A stretch of DNA of 15,451 bases, from NCBI GenBank assembly GCA_028281485.1, contig JANQJT010000099.1, positions 1 through 15,451 of the forward strand, read 5' to 3'. Source of the stretch: Phycisphaeraceae bacterium. Its GTDB lineage: Bacteria > Planctomycetota > Phycisphaerae > Phycisphaerales > Zrk34. The position numbers were made by a program, and so were the translations under genes. The notes beneath the pieces are model-generated. The model was not told where the DNA came from and searched no databases. It was given only the letters and a program-made list of their open reading frames with translations. Positions 7,557 to 14,111 of this stretch are shown piece by piece (the first letter of the stretch is position 1; each line of letters starts with the position of its first letter).

Positions 7557-7586
7557 AGCGTACGTCCGCAACGCCGTCGGCGTCAA
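7557..7586 (-). promoter_or_regulatory. Promoter of ygfZ-rpiB
   Basis: On the minus strand TTGACG (7586-7581, 5 of 6), an 18-base spacer and TACGCT (7562-7557) lie only 6 bases before the ATG at 7550. The transcript should begin at the start codon; no Shine-Dalgarno is present. Confidence 0.6.
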
Positions 7587-7625
7587 TGGTTGTTTCACAC
7601 AGATGCGTATTTACCGATCCGCGCC

Positions 7626-9254
<1,629 letters not shown>

Positions 9255-9272
9255 GCGCCGCCGGGGGGCAAC

Positions 9273-9295
9273 AAAAAACCCCGCCGGTGGCAGGG
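9273..9295 (-). terminator. Attenuator (intrinsic terminator) between leader peptide and cimA
   Basis: On the minus strand CCCTGCC-ACC-GGCGGGG forms a 7-bp stem with a 3-nt loop (one G-U pair), followed by TTTTTT. It lies 33 bases after the leader-peptide stop and 18 bases before the cimA ATG, so it can only act on cimA expression. Its 5' arm (9294-9289) can alternatively pair with GGTAGG at 9333-9328, which overlaps the leader stop codon. Confidence 0.85.
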
Positions 9296-9328
9296 TTGGC
9301 TTGTGTCAGTCTACGATCACCGCCGATC

Positions 9329-9385
9329 CTACCGCCCACGCGAAGGAGTAATAATAATCTCGGCGATGATGATGCTGTTGGTCAT
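9329..9385 (-). CDS. Isoleucine-rich leader peptide of cimA
   Basis: An 18-codon open frame, MTNSIIIAEIIITPSRGR with stop TAG, lies 74 bases upstream of cimA. Codons 5-7 are ATC ATC ATC and codons 10-12 are ATT ATT ATT, so six of eighteen residues are isoleucine, both codons decoded by the common isoleucine tRNA. It begins 9 bases after a consensus TATAAT, so its mRNA is nearly leaderless. The frame ends in a sequence that can pair with the 5' arm of the terminator downstream. By analogy with the ilv leader peptides of enterobacteria, translation speed through the isoleucine codons would decide between terminator and antiterminator; the peptide itself need not have a function. It is too short for ordinary gene calling and should be kept as a regulatory ORF. 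Confidence 0.85.
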   Translation of the reverse strand: MTNSIIIAEIIITPSRGR

Positions 9386-9394
9386 AACGGCAAA

Positions 9395-9422
9395 ATTATA
9401 CAACGTCATTTCAGCGAATCAA
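9395..9422 (-). promoter_or_regulatory. Promoter of the cimA leader transcript
   Basis: On the minus strand TTGATT (9422-9417, 4 of 6), a 16-base spacer and a perfect TATAAT (9400-9395). The predicted start falls about 2-3 bases before the leader-peptide ATG at 9385. Confidence 0.75.
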
Positions 9423-9434
9423 ACACGTTTCTTC

Positions 9435-9443
9435 TGCTATCAT
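9435..9443 (+). promoter_or_regulatory. Extended -10 promoter of the MBL-fold hydrolase gene
   Basis: TGCTATCAT is an extended -10 (TGnTATCAT) ending 7 bases before the ATG at 9451. It is back to back with the cimA leader promoter, whose -35 begins 13 bases away; the two would compete or share regulation. Confidence 0.55.
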
Positions 9444-9450
9444 CGGCCCC

Positions 9451-10095
9451 ATGACCGCCTCAATCCACATCGAAACCTTCGCCCTGGGCGACTGGCAGAC
9501 CAACTGCTACCTCGTCACCGCCGCCGATTCGACCGATTGCTGGATCGTCGACGCCGGTTTCGATCCCCAGCCCATGATCGCCGCCATCCAAAAACAAAAC
9601 CTCAATCCCACCCACATTCTCCTCACCCACGCCCACCTCGACCACATCGGCGGTCTCGAACGGATCCACAACACCTGGCCCGACATCCCCATCCTCATCC
9701 ACGATGCCGAGACCTCCTACCTCACCGACCCGGTCAACAATCTCTCCGCCATGTGGGGCCAGCCCGTCATCGCCCCACAGTCCACCGGCACTCTTACCCA
9801 CGGCCAAACCCTCACCCTCGCCGGCCAAATCTTCGAAGTCCGACACACCCCCGGCCACAGCCCCGGCGGCGTCACCCTCTACCACGCGCCCTCGAACCAG
9901 GCACTCGTCGGCGACACCCTCTTCGCCTCCGGCATCGGCCGATTCGATTTCCCCCACTCCGATGGCGCCACGCTGATGCGATCCATCCACGATCAACTCA
10001 TGACGCTGCCCGACGACGTGCGCATCTATCCCGGCCACGGACCGGCATCCACCATCGGCCGCGAACGCGCCACCAACCCCTATCTGCAACAGTAA
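9451..10095 (+). CDS. Metallo-beta-lactamase fold hydrolase (glyoxalase II-like)
   Basis: This 214-residue protein has the full dinuclear metal site of the glyoxalase II / YcbL-like group: THAHLDHIGG (His60, His62, Asp64, His65), HTPGHSPGG (His136), VGDTLFASGIGRFDFP (Asp155) and IYPGHGPASTIGRERATNPYL (His196). The short length, without the C-terminal glutathione-binding domain of true glyoxalase II, points to a thioester hydrolase of unspecified substrate. No signal peptide is seen. It starts 7 bases after an extended -10 box and shares a divergent promoter region with the cimA leader. The downstream ClpS gene is convergent, 16 bp away, with no terminator visible between them. Confidence 0.88.
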   Translation: MTASIHIETFALGDWQTNCYLVTAADSTDCWIVDAGFDPQPMIAAIQKQNLNPTHILLTHAHLDHIGGLERIHNTWPDIPILIHDAETSYLTDPVNNLSAMWGQPVIAPQSTGTLTHGQTLTLAGQIFEVRHTPGHSPGGVTLYHAPSNQALVGDTLFASGIGRFDFPHSDGATLMRSIHDQLMTLPDDVRIYPGHGPASTIGRERATNPYLQQ

Positions 10096-10111
10096 GAAGT
10101 AGCCGAACCGA

Positions 10112-10432
10112 TCACATCGACGTGTCGATATCCGGCTCGATGGTCACGATCAGGTTGCGCTTGGATAGCTGCACGTAATACAGCTCGGCCAACTCTCGGT
10201 GCACGTTCAACAGAAGCGACGTGCCGTCCACGTGCGCCGCGAGCACGCGCTGCGTCGCAGCCGCGTGACTCAAGGGCGTGCACTGTGTGATCGCGTTAAT
10301 CATGCTCGGGCGATCCGATACCTCGTCATCGTGCAACACCACACGCCAACGCGGCAGCGACTGACGCACGACCGCATCGTTCGACGAGGTGTCCGCCCGC
10401 CACTCCTGATCTGAACCGTACGGGTCTGTCAT
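10112..10432 (-). CDS. clpS: ClpS-like N-degron adaptor for Clp protease
   Basis: This 106-residue protein has the ClpS core at about 28-102: WRVVLHDDEVS, the helix MINAITQCTPLSHAAATQRVLAAHVDG, and LAELYYVQLSKRNLIVTIEPD. ClpS docks on the N-domain of ClpA/ClpC and delivers proteins with bulky hydrophobic N-termini. The amine-binding His (E. coli His66) is kept as His67, and Asp35-Asp36 are kept, but E. coli Asn34 is His34 here, so N-degron recognition may be changed. Residues 1-26 are polar and flexible, as in other ClpS proteins. The frame opens with a TTG at 10444, but GGGAG 5 bases before the ATG at 10432 favours the latter. No clpA/clpC neighbour is seen. Assignment to ClpS is by pattern; a divergent ClpS-fold paralogue is possible. 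Confidence 0.78.
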   Translation of the reverse strand: MTDPYGSDQEWRADTSSNDAVVRQSLPRWRVVLHDDEVSDRPSMINAITQCTPLSHAAATQRVLAAHVDGTSLLLNVHRELAELYYVQLSKRNLIVTIEPDIDTSM

Positions 10433-10508
10433 CTGATCTCCCAAGCTGTATGCCCTTGTAATATGAGGGTTCGATCCGCCCGCTGCAACCTGAAAATGCC
10501 TCCTACAA

Positions 10509-10530
10509 ACGTTAATTCCGTTACGTTAAT
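10509..10530. repeat. Short direct repeat ACGTTAAT upstream of clpS
   Basis: Two identical 8-mers separated by 6 bp (14-bp period) in the clpS upstream region. The spacing is near one and a third helical turns. It could be a tandem regulator site, but an 8-mer pair can arise by chance. Confidence 0.35.
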
Positions 10531-10597
10531 CACAGCCCAACAGTTGTAGCCGACGTACAAACACCCCGCTTCCCACCCTTAGCCATCTTCACACACC

Positions 10598-10614
10598 GTC
10601 TTAATCATTAAGAC
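10598..10614. promoter_or_regulatory. Perfect inverted repeat, possible operator
   Basis: GTCTTAATCATTAAGAC has two 8-bp arms around a single C. The one-base centre makes an RNA hairpin poor, so a protein-binding dyad is more likely. It lies about 165 bp upstream of clpS and about 60-75 bp beyond the lipoprotein terminator. Confidence 0.4.
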
Positions 10615-10670
10615 TCCCACAACCGCGACGCGCAGCGTCTCGCGCCCCACTCACGGCACACCGCGCGCAC

Positions 10671-10694
10671 AAAAAAACCCGGTCTGTGACCGGG
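10671..10694 (-). terminator. Strong intrinsic terminator of the lipoprotein gene
   Basis: On the minus strand CCCGGTC-ACA-GACCGGG (perfect 7-bp stem) is followed by TTTTTTT. It lies 36 bp after the lipoprotein stop codon. Confidence 0.92.
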
Positions 10695-10730
10695 TCTTGT
10701 GCTTCAATGATTCGCCGTGGTCACGTCACA

Positions 10731-11258
10731 TCAGGACTGCGACTCGATGATCTCGACTTCCTCTTCGGTGCGCACGTTCTCTTGCGCGGCCGGTTGCGTC
10801 GTGGGCGCCGTCGGCTCGTAAGGCTCGACCTCGGCGGGGGGGTACGCCGTGAGCTCGGGCGTATCGCGAATCGTCACCGCCATGCGCACCGGGTTGCCCG
10901 GCAGCTCCATGCGGTCGTCGGCGTAACCGGCGCGGCTGGGGAAGTGCTTGAGGTACGAGGTGTCCGGCCCGATGAACGACCACTTCACCGCCTGCGGCGC
11001 CGGCGCCGATTCCTGCGAGAAGAAGAAGCCGTCTTCGTGCTCGAACATCACCTTCAGCGTGTAGCCCGCGGGAATCTCCCACGTGATCAGTTCCTCACCC
11101 GTGACGCTGTCGTACAGCGTCACGTTCTTGGGAACCTGGGTCGAACTGTCGAACGCGTGCCAGTCCTTACTCTCGTTGTAGGGCCAGCCCGACTTCGTCC
11201 AGGAATGGCAGCCGGCCAGCATCACACTCACACACGCAATCAGGAATAAACGCTTCAT
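10731..11258 (-). CDS. Putative lipoprotein of unknown function
   Basis: This 175-residue protein begins MKRLFLIACVSVMLAGC with a lipobox (LAGC, Cys17), so it should be lipidated and held in a membrane facing the periplasm. The mature part has a beta-rich core: VTLYDSVTGEELITWEIPAGYTLKVMFE (47-73) and VKWSFIGPDT (91-100), then a Pro/Glu-rich acidic tail from about 135 (PPAEVEPYEPTAPTTQP, EEEVEIIES). I recognise no named family. The frame is open to 11324, but AGAGGA 5 bases before the ATG at 11258 and the signal peptide fix the start. It is monocistronic with a strong terminator. It is divergent from the small RR-motif protein; a TAGGATA sequence at 11295-11301 may serve as -10 in either direction. 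Confidence 0.82.
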   Translation of the reverse strand: MKRLFLIACVSVMLAGCHSWTKSGWPYNESKDWHAFDSSTQVPKNVTLYDSVTGEELITWEIPAGYTLKVMFEHEDGFFFSQESAPAPQAVKWSFIGPDTSYLKHFPSRAGYADDRMELPGNPVRMAVTIRDTPELTAYPPAEVEPYEPTAPTTQPAAQENVRTEEEVEIIESQS

Positions 11259-11294
11259 TTCTGTCCTCTTTTGGCTTTTCACCGTTGGGGCAAC

Positions 11295-11301
11295 TAGGAT
11301 A
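11295..11301. promoter_or_regulatory. Possible shared -10 region of two divergent genes
   Basis: TAGGAT reads on the plus strand (26 bases before the ATG at 11327) and TATCCT on the minus strand (38 bases before the lipoprotein ATG). Each is a 4-5 of 6 match; -35 boxes are not clear. Confidence 0.3.
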
Positions 11302-11326
11302 GCCACTGCCGACGGAACCACCAACT

Positions 11327-11683
11327 ATGTCCGATCCAAGCAAACCTACGCCCGATCCTTCGGAGCGGTTCGATCCGCAAACCGATCAGCCCGCCCAGCC
11401 TGATTCATCGGCCGATAGTGAGGTATCGGTTGATCGACGCGGCTTCTTCGCCCAAATCCTCGCTCTCGGTATCGAGGGGGCCGAGCATATCGGACGAAAC
11501 GTCGGCAAACGCGTCGGTGACATCGCGCCCCTCCTCCAGGACACCGACACCACCGCCCAGCCCCCAGCCACGCCACCGTCCGTCCAGCCCGCCCAGCACA
11601 CCCAGGCCCGGCCCAAAAACCCCGACGAACAACTCGACTTCGATCCCCCCGATCCCGCCGACTCGCAATACCCCCAGCACTAA
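11327..11683 (+). CDS. Small Pro/Asp-rich protein with an internal twin-arginine-like helix
   Basis: This 118-residue protein is of unknown function. Residues 1-35 and 72-118 are Pro/Asp/Gln-rich and predicted disordered. Between them sits one helix, VDRRGFFAQILALGIEGAEHIGRNVGKRV (about 35-63). The DRRGFF start resembles a Tat signal (S/T-R-R-x-F-L-K), but the following segment contains Glu50 and Glu53 and is only weakly hydrophobic, and it is followed by no folded domain. It could be a membrane-touching amphipathic helix or a remnant/peptide-like signal. Base composition matches its neighbours. Its stop overlaps the stop of the convergent RibBA-like gene by a few bases. That it is translated is supported by the ordinary codon pattern and the lack of any better frame on either strand. 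Confidence 0.6.
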   Translation: MSDPSKPTPDPSERFDPQTDQPAQPDSSADSEVSVDRRGFFAQILALGIEGAEHIGRNVGKRVGDIAPLLQDTDTTAQPPATPPSVQPAQHTQARPKNPDEQLDFDPPDPADSQYPQH

Positions 11684-12801
11684 TCCAGCGTTTCGTGCGA
11701 TTCGATCGTCAGGCCGAACCCCTCCAGGCCGTGCAGCGTCCGCGGGTGATTGGTCAGCAAACGCATCTTCTTCAGGCCCAAATCACGCAGGATCTGCGAC
11801 CCCACGCCGTAGTCGAACTTGTGCAACACGTTCTTCAGCTCCGGCGTTGCGCCCGAGTCGATATGCAGCGTCTGCAATCGCTTCAACAATCCCGTCCCCA
11901 TCCCGTCCTGTCGGATGTAAACGATCGCGCCCTCACCGGCTTCCTGTATCCGCGCCATCGACTTGTGCAGCATCTGGTCCGAGCTGCTAGTCATGTCGCC
12001 GAACACATCACCCAACAAGTCCTGGCTGTGCATCCGCACCAGCACCGGCTCGTCGATCTCTTCCTTGCCCACGCGCCCCAGCGTCAACGCCACGTGCGGC
12101 AGCGGGTCCACCCGGCTCTGGTACGCGATCAGGTTAAACGTGCCCTGCGGTGTTTCCAGCGGCACCTCGTCGATCCGCTCGACCAGCTGTTCTCGTTCGA
12201 TCCGATACGCGATCACGTCCGCCACGCTGCACATCTTCAGGTGATGTCGGCGGCAAACCTCCTGCAGCTCACCCAGCCGCGCCATCGTCCCGTCGTCGTT
12301 CATCACCTCGATGATCGCCGCGGCCGGCTGCAACCCCGCCAATCGGCACAAATCCACGCTGCCCTCGGTCTGACCCGTTCGCACCAGCACGCCCCCATCA
12401 CGGGCACGCAGCGGGTTGATGTGGCCCGGCCGGGCGAAATCATCCACCCGCGCCGTCGGATTGGCCAGCAATCGAATCGTCTTTGACCGATCCGACGCCG
12501 AGATGCCCGTCGTGATGCCGTGACGATCGTGGGCGTCCACCGTCACCGTGTAGGCCGTGGTCATCTGGCTGGTGTTCGTGCCGCTCTGGGGGATCAACTC
12601 CAGCCGATCGCAGATCGCCCCCTCCAGCGCCACGCACAGCAGCCCCCGACCGATCTTCGTCATCTGGTTAACCACCTGGTCGGTCACAAACTCAGCGGCG
12701 CAGATCAGGTCGCCCTCGTTTTCGCGCGACTCGTCGTCAACCAGCACCGCCATCTTCCCGGCCCGCAGGTCTGCCAGAATCTCTTCGATCGGTGAGAACA
12801 C
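11680..12801 (-). CDS. ribB: RibBA-like protein: DHBP synthase with a degenerate GTP cyclohydrolase II domain
   Basis: This 373-residue protein has an N-terminal 3,4-dihydroxy-2-butanone-4-phosphate synthase domain (1-205) with VDDESRENEGD (21-31), GITTGISASDR and RPGHINPLRARDGGVLVRTGQTEGSVDL (124-151). That domain makes the four-carbon riboflavin precursor from ribulose 5-phosphate. The C-terminal part (216-373) aligns with GTP cyclohydrolase II but lacks its active site: HSECLTGD is HSQDLLGD (Asp261), RCDCG is TSSSD (Ser272, Ser274), and RQEGR is RQDGM (Met301). All three zinc cysteines are gone. Gln144 stands where E. coli RibB has a metal-binding His. GTG start at 12801 with GGAG 7 bases upstream. 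RibBX-type proteins of Proteobacteria are a comparable case. A separate true RibA would be needed in the genome. Confidence 0.85.
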   Translation of the reverse strand: MFSPIEEILADLRAGKMAVLVDDESRENEGDLICAAEFVTDQVVNQMTKIGRGLLCVALEGAICDRLELIPQSGTNTSQMTTAYTVTVDAHDRHGITTGISASDRSKTIRLLANPTARVDDFARPGHINPLRARDGGVLVRTGQTEGSVDLCRLAGLQPAAAIIEVMNDDGTMARLGELQEVCRRHHLKMCSVADVIAYRIEREQLVERIDEVPLETPQGTFNLIAYQSRVDPLPHVALTLGRVGKEEIDEPVLVRMHSQDLLGDVFGDMTSSSDQMLHKSMARIQEAGEGAIVYIRQDGMGTGLLKRLQTLHIDSGATPELKNVLHKFDYGVGSQILRDLGLKKMRLLTNHPRTLHGLEGFGLTIESHETLD

Positions 12802-12839
12802 TTCACAACTCCGTTAACCGCGTATTCAGCGAGCCGCAC

Positions 12840-12868
12840 ATTGTAAGACCCACACCCCCGTCCGTCGC
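12840..12868 (-). promoter_or_regulatory. Candidate promoter of the ribB gene
   Basis: TACAAT (12845-12840 on the minus strand) is a 5 of 6 match to the -10; a poor GCGACG lies 17 bases upstream. It implies a leader of about 30 nt with GGAG before the GTG start. Confidence 0.45.
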
Positions 12869-13036
12869 CCCGGCAATTGTCGCGCACCCTCGGGCGCAAT
12901 TCGTTCCGGCCAACGGCAACTCTTGCGCTGCATCGTTCCACCGACCCAACACGCATCCAATCTTCTGAAACAAATAATTCCGCGTTATCGGCCCAAAACA
13001 CGCGCTTTGGCCCCTTTGGCACGCCAACCCATCGAA

Positions 13037-13053
13037 TCGGCACCACCCTTGCG
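13037..13053 (+). promoter_or_regulatory. Sigma-54 (RpoN) type promoter of the flagellar operon
   Basis: TCGGCACCACCCTTGCG matches the -24/-12 pattern: GG (13039-13040), exactly 10 bases, then GC (13051-13052), with GGCAC and TTGC elements. The expected transcript start is about 13064, 49 bases before the first gene. Confidence 0.6.
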
Positions 13054-13069
13054 ATTGGTTCGGCGAGAC

Positions 13070-13087
13070 AGTCCACGCGCGTGGACT
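13070..13087. promoter_or_regulatory. Perfect 18-bp palindrome in the flagellar 5' leader
   Basis: AGTCCACGCGCGTGGACT is its own reverse complement. It falls at about +6 to +24 relative to the predicted sigma-54 start, where it could be a repressor operator or, in RNA, a 7-bp hairpin with a 4-nt loop. Confidence 0.55.
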
Positions 13088-13112
13088 CGACTGTGCGTGC
13101 ATGGAGGCACCG

Positions 13113-13322
13113 ATGTCGAGAAGCTGGAATCAGATCATTACGAACGCAGGCGACCCCAACCCCGGGGCCGCCATACTCCGTTTGGCACGCATGGCCGCCG
13201 CCATGCACCGCGCCCAAATGGCGGGGGAGACTCCTTTGGAGGATACCAGGGTCGACGGATCGACCCATGAGGCCCTTGTTCCGCGCCCGCCGCGCACGGA
13301 TCACAAGGAGGTGATCCGATGA
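13113..13322 (+). CDS. Small protein of unknown function at the head of the flagellar operon
   Basis: A 69-codon gene beginning MSRSWNQIITNAGDPNPGAA. GGAGG lies 5 bases before the ATG at 13113, better than the in-frame ATG at 13101. It contains an Ala/Met/Arg helix (about 18-38, AAILRLARMAAAMHRAQMAG) and a charged, Pro-rich tail with no Cys, no signal peptide and no membrane segment. Its TGA overlaps the flgF ATG in an ATGA junction, and its last codons contain the long flgF ribosome binding site, so translation of the two is coupled. I do not recognise the family. Position at the start of a rod-gene operon suggests a regulator or export helper for rod proteins (an anti-sigma factor such as FlgM is conceivable but no FlgM motif is seen). 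Confidence 0.65.
   Translation: MSRSWNQIITNAGDPNPGAAILRLARMAAAMHRAQMAGETPLEDTRVDGSTHEALVPRPPRTDHKEVIR
13305..13317 (+). promoter_or_regulatory. Exceptionally long Shine-Dalgarno sequence of flgF
   Basis: AAGGAGGTGATCC is complementary over 13 bases to the usual 16S rRNA 3' end (GGATCACCTCCTT). The GGAGG core is 7 bases from the ATG at 13319. It lies inside the last codons of the upstream small gene. Confidence 0.8.
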
Positions 13323-14101
13323 ACTACGGCCTCTACCTCTCTGCTTCAGGCGTCCTGACGGGCATGAATCGCCAGGACGTCATTGCCAACAACCTGGCCA
13401 ACGCGTCCACGGTCGGCTTCAAGCGCGACCTAGCCGCCTACAGCCAGCGCTCCGCCGAGTCCGCCAGGCCCGGTGCCGATATGCAACTCGCCGACAAGCT
13501 GCTCGACCGACTCGGCGGTGGCACCCTCGTTGCGCCCACCCAACTGGACATCCGCGACGGCGCCCTGCGACGCACCGGCAATGATCTGGACATCGCCATC
13601 CAGGGCGACGGCTTCCTCGCCGTCCGCGCCACCGACGACGCCGGCCAAGCCGTCACCCGCCTCACACGCGACGGCCGACTCACCCTCGACACCGAAGGCA
13701 ACCTCATCACCACCACCGGCGGCCACCGCGTCCTCGACGACGCCAACCAGCCCATCCAGCTCAACAGCGCCCTCGCCGCCACCATCGACACCACCGGCGC
13801 CATCCGGCAGAACAACCAGGTCGTCGCACAGCTCCGCGTGGTCTCCACCACCGGTGCTGAGAAGACCGTCCAGCACGTCGGCTACGGCCTGTACACCGCC
13901 GCCGACGCCACACTCGCCGCCAAGACACCCGCCTCCGGCCGCATCGTTCAGGGCTGGCTCGAAGAAGCCAACGTCGATCCCGTCCGCGAGATGGTCGGCA
14001 TGATCGAGGCCTCTCGCGCCATCAACAACAACGCCAACATGATCCGGTACCACGACACCATCATGCAGCAGGCCGCCACCGTGCTCGGCAGGGTCAGCTA
14101 A
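13319..14101 (+). CDS. flgF: Flagellar proximal rod protein FlgF
   Basis: This 260-residue axial protein of the flagellar basal body forms part of the rod that crosses the periplasm. It is exported by the flagellar type III apparatus, so it has no cleaved signal. The N-terminal rod motif is MNYGLYLSASGVLTGMNRQDVIANNLANASTVGFKRD, with the ANNLAN hallmark. The middle GNDLDIAIQGDGFLAV (about 87-102) is typical of FlgF/FlgG, and the C-terminus WLEEANVDPVREMVGMIEASRAINNNANMI is the conserved coiled-coil. FlgF rather than FlgG is chosen because the next gene is the better FlgG, and order flgF-flgG-flgA is common. It begins in an ATGA overlap with the small gene and has a 13-base Shine-Dalgarno. A typical length is 240-260. 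Confidence 0.9.
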   Translation: MNYGLYLSASGVLTGMNRQDVIANNLANASTVGFKRDLAAYSQRSAESARPGADMQLADKLLDRLGGGTLVAPTQLDIRDGALRRTGNDLDIAIQGDGFLAVRATDDAGQAVTRLTRDGRLTLDTEGNLITTTGGHRVLDDANQPIQLNSALAATIDTTGAIRQNNQVVAQLRVVSTTGAEKTVQHVGYGLYTAADATLAAKTPASGRIVQGWLEEANVDPVREMVGMIEASRAINNNANMIRYHDTIMQQAATVLGRVS

Positions 14102-14111
14102 AGGATAAGCC

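Larger units (their letters stand above)
10433..10670. other. AT-richer intergenic region with repeats, no convincing gene
   Basis: Between clpS and the lipoprotein terminator this stretch is clearly less GC-rich than the genes. It holds two copies of ACGTTAAT (10509-10516 and 10523-10530) and a perfect inverted repeat GTCTTAATCATTAAGAC (10598-10614). On the minus strand TTGCAG, 17 bases and CATATT (about 10467-10495) could form a weak clpS promoter. No RNA gene is recognised. Confidence 0.5.
12802..13112. other. Divergent intergenic region between ribB and the flagellar operon
   Basis: The 311 bp contain the ribB promoter on the left, a sigma-54-type promoter at 13037-13053 and an 18-bp palindrome at 13070-13087 on the right. 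No FMN riboswitch is seen in the short ribB leader. The middle part (about 12870-13030) may hold activator sites, but none is recognised. Confidence 0.5.

Noticed and set aside
10429..10533. 34-codon minus-strand frame from a GTG, ending in an ATGA overlap with clpS
   Set aside because: The junction is suggestive, but there is no Shine-Dalgarno before the GTG, an AGGAGG inside it serves no standard start codon, and the clpS GGGAG site lies within it. Worth checking only if conserved in relatives.
11435..11516. Functional Tat signal peptide in the small RR-motif protein
   Set aside because: The motif has Phe-Ala rather than Leu-Lys, the following segment contains two Glu and no cleavage site, and no exported domain follows. 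Kept only as a possibility.
12802..12845. FMN riboswitch in front of the ribB gene
   Set aside because: The leader predicted from the -10 box is only about 30 nt and shows none of the conserved RFN-element sequences.
13012..13030. TTTGGCACG as a second sigma-54 promoter
   Set aside because: It has the -24 half, but no GC at the required 10-base distance; the element at 13037 fits far better.
12705..13304. Minus-strand open frame across the ribB-flagellar gap
   Set aside because: It overlaps ribB in another frame, has no recognisable domain, and crosses both promoters.
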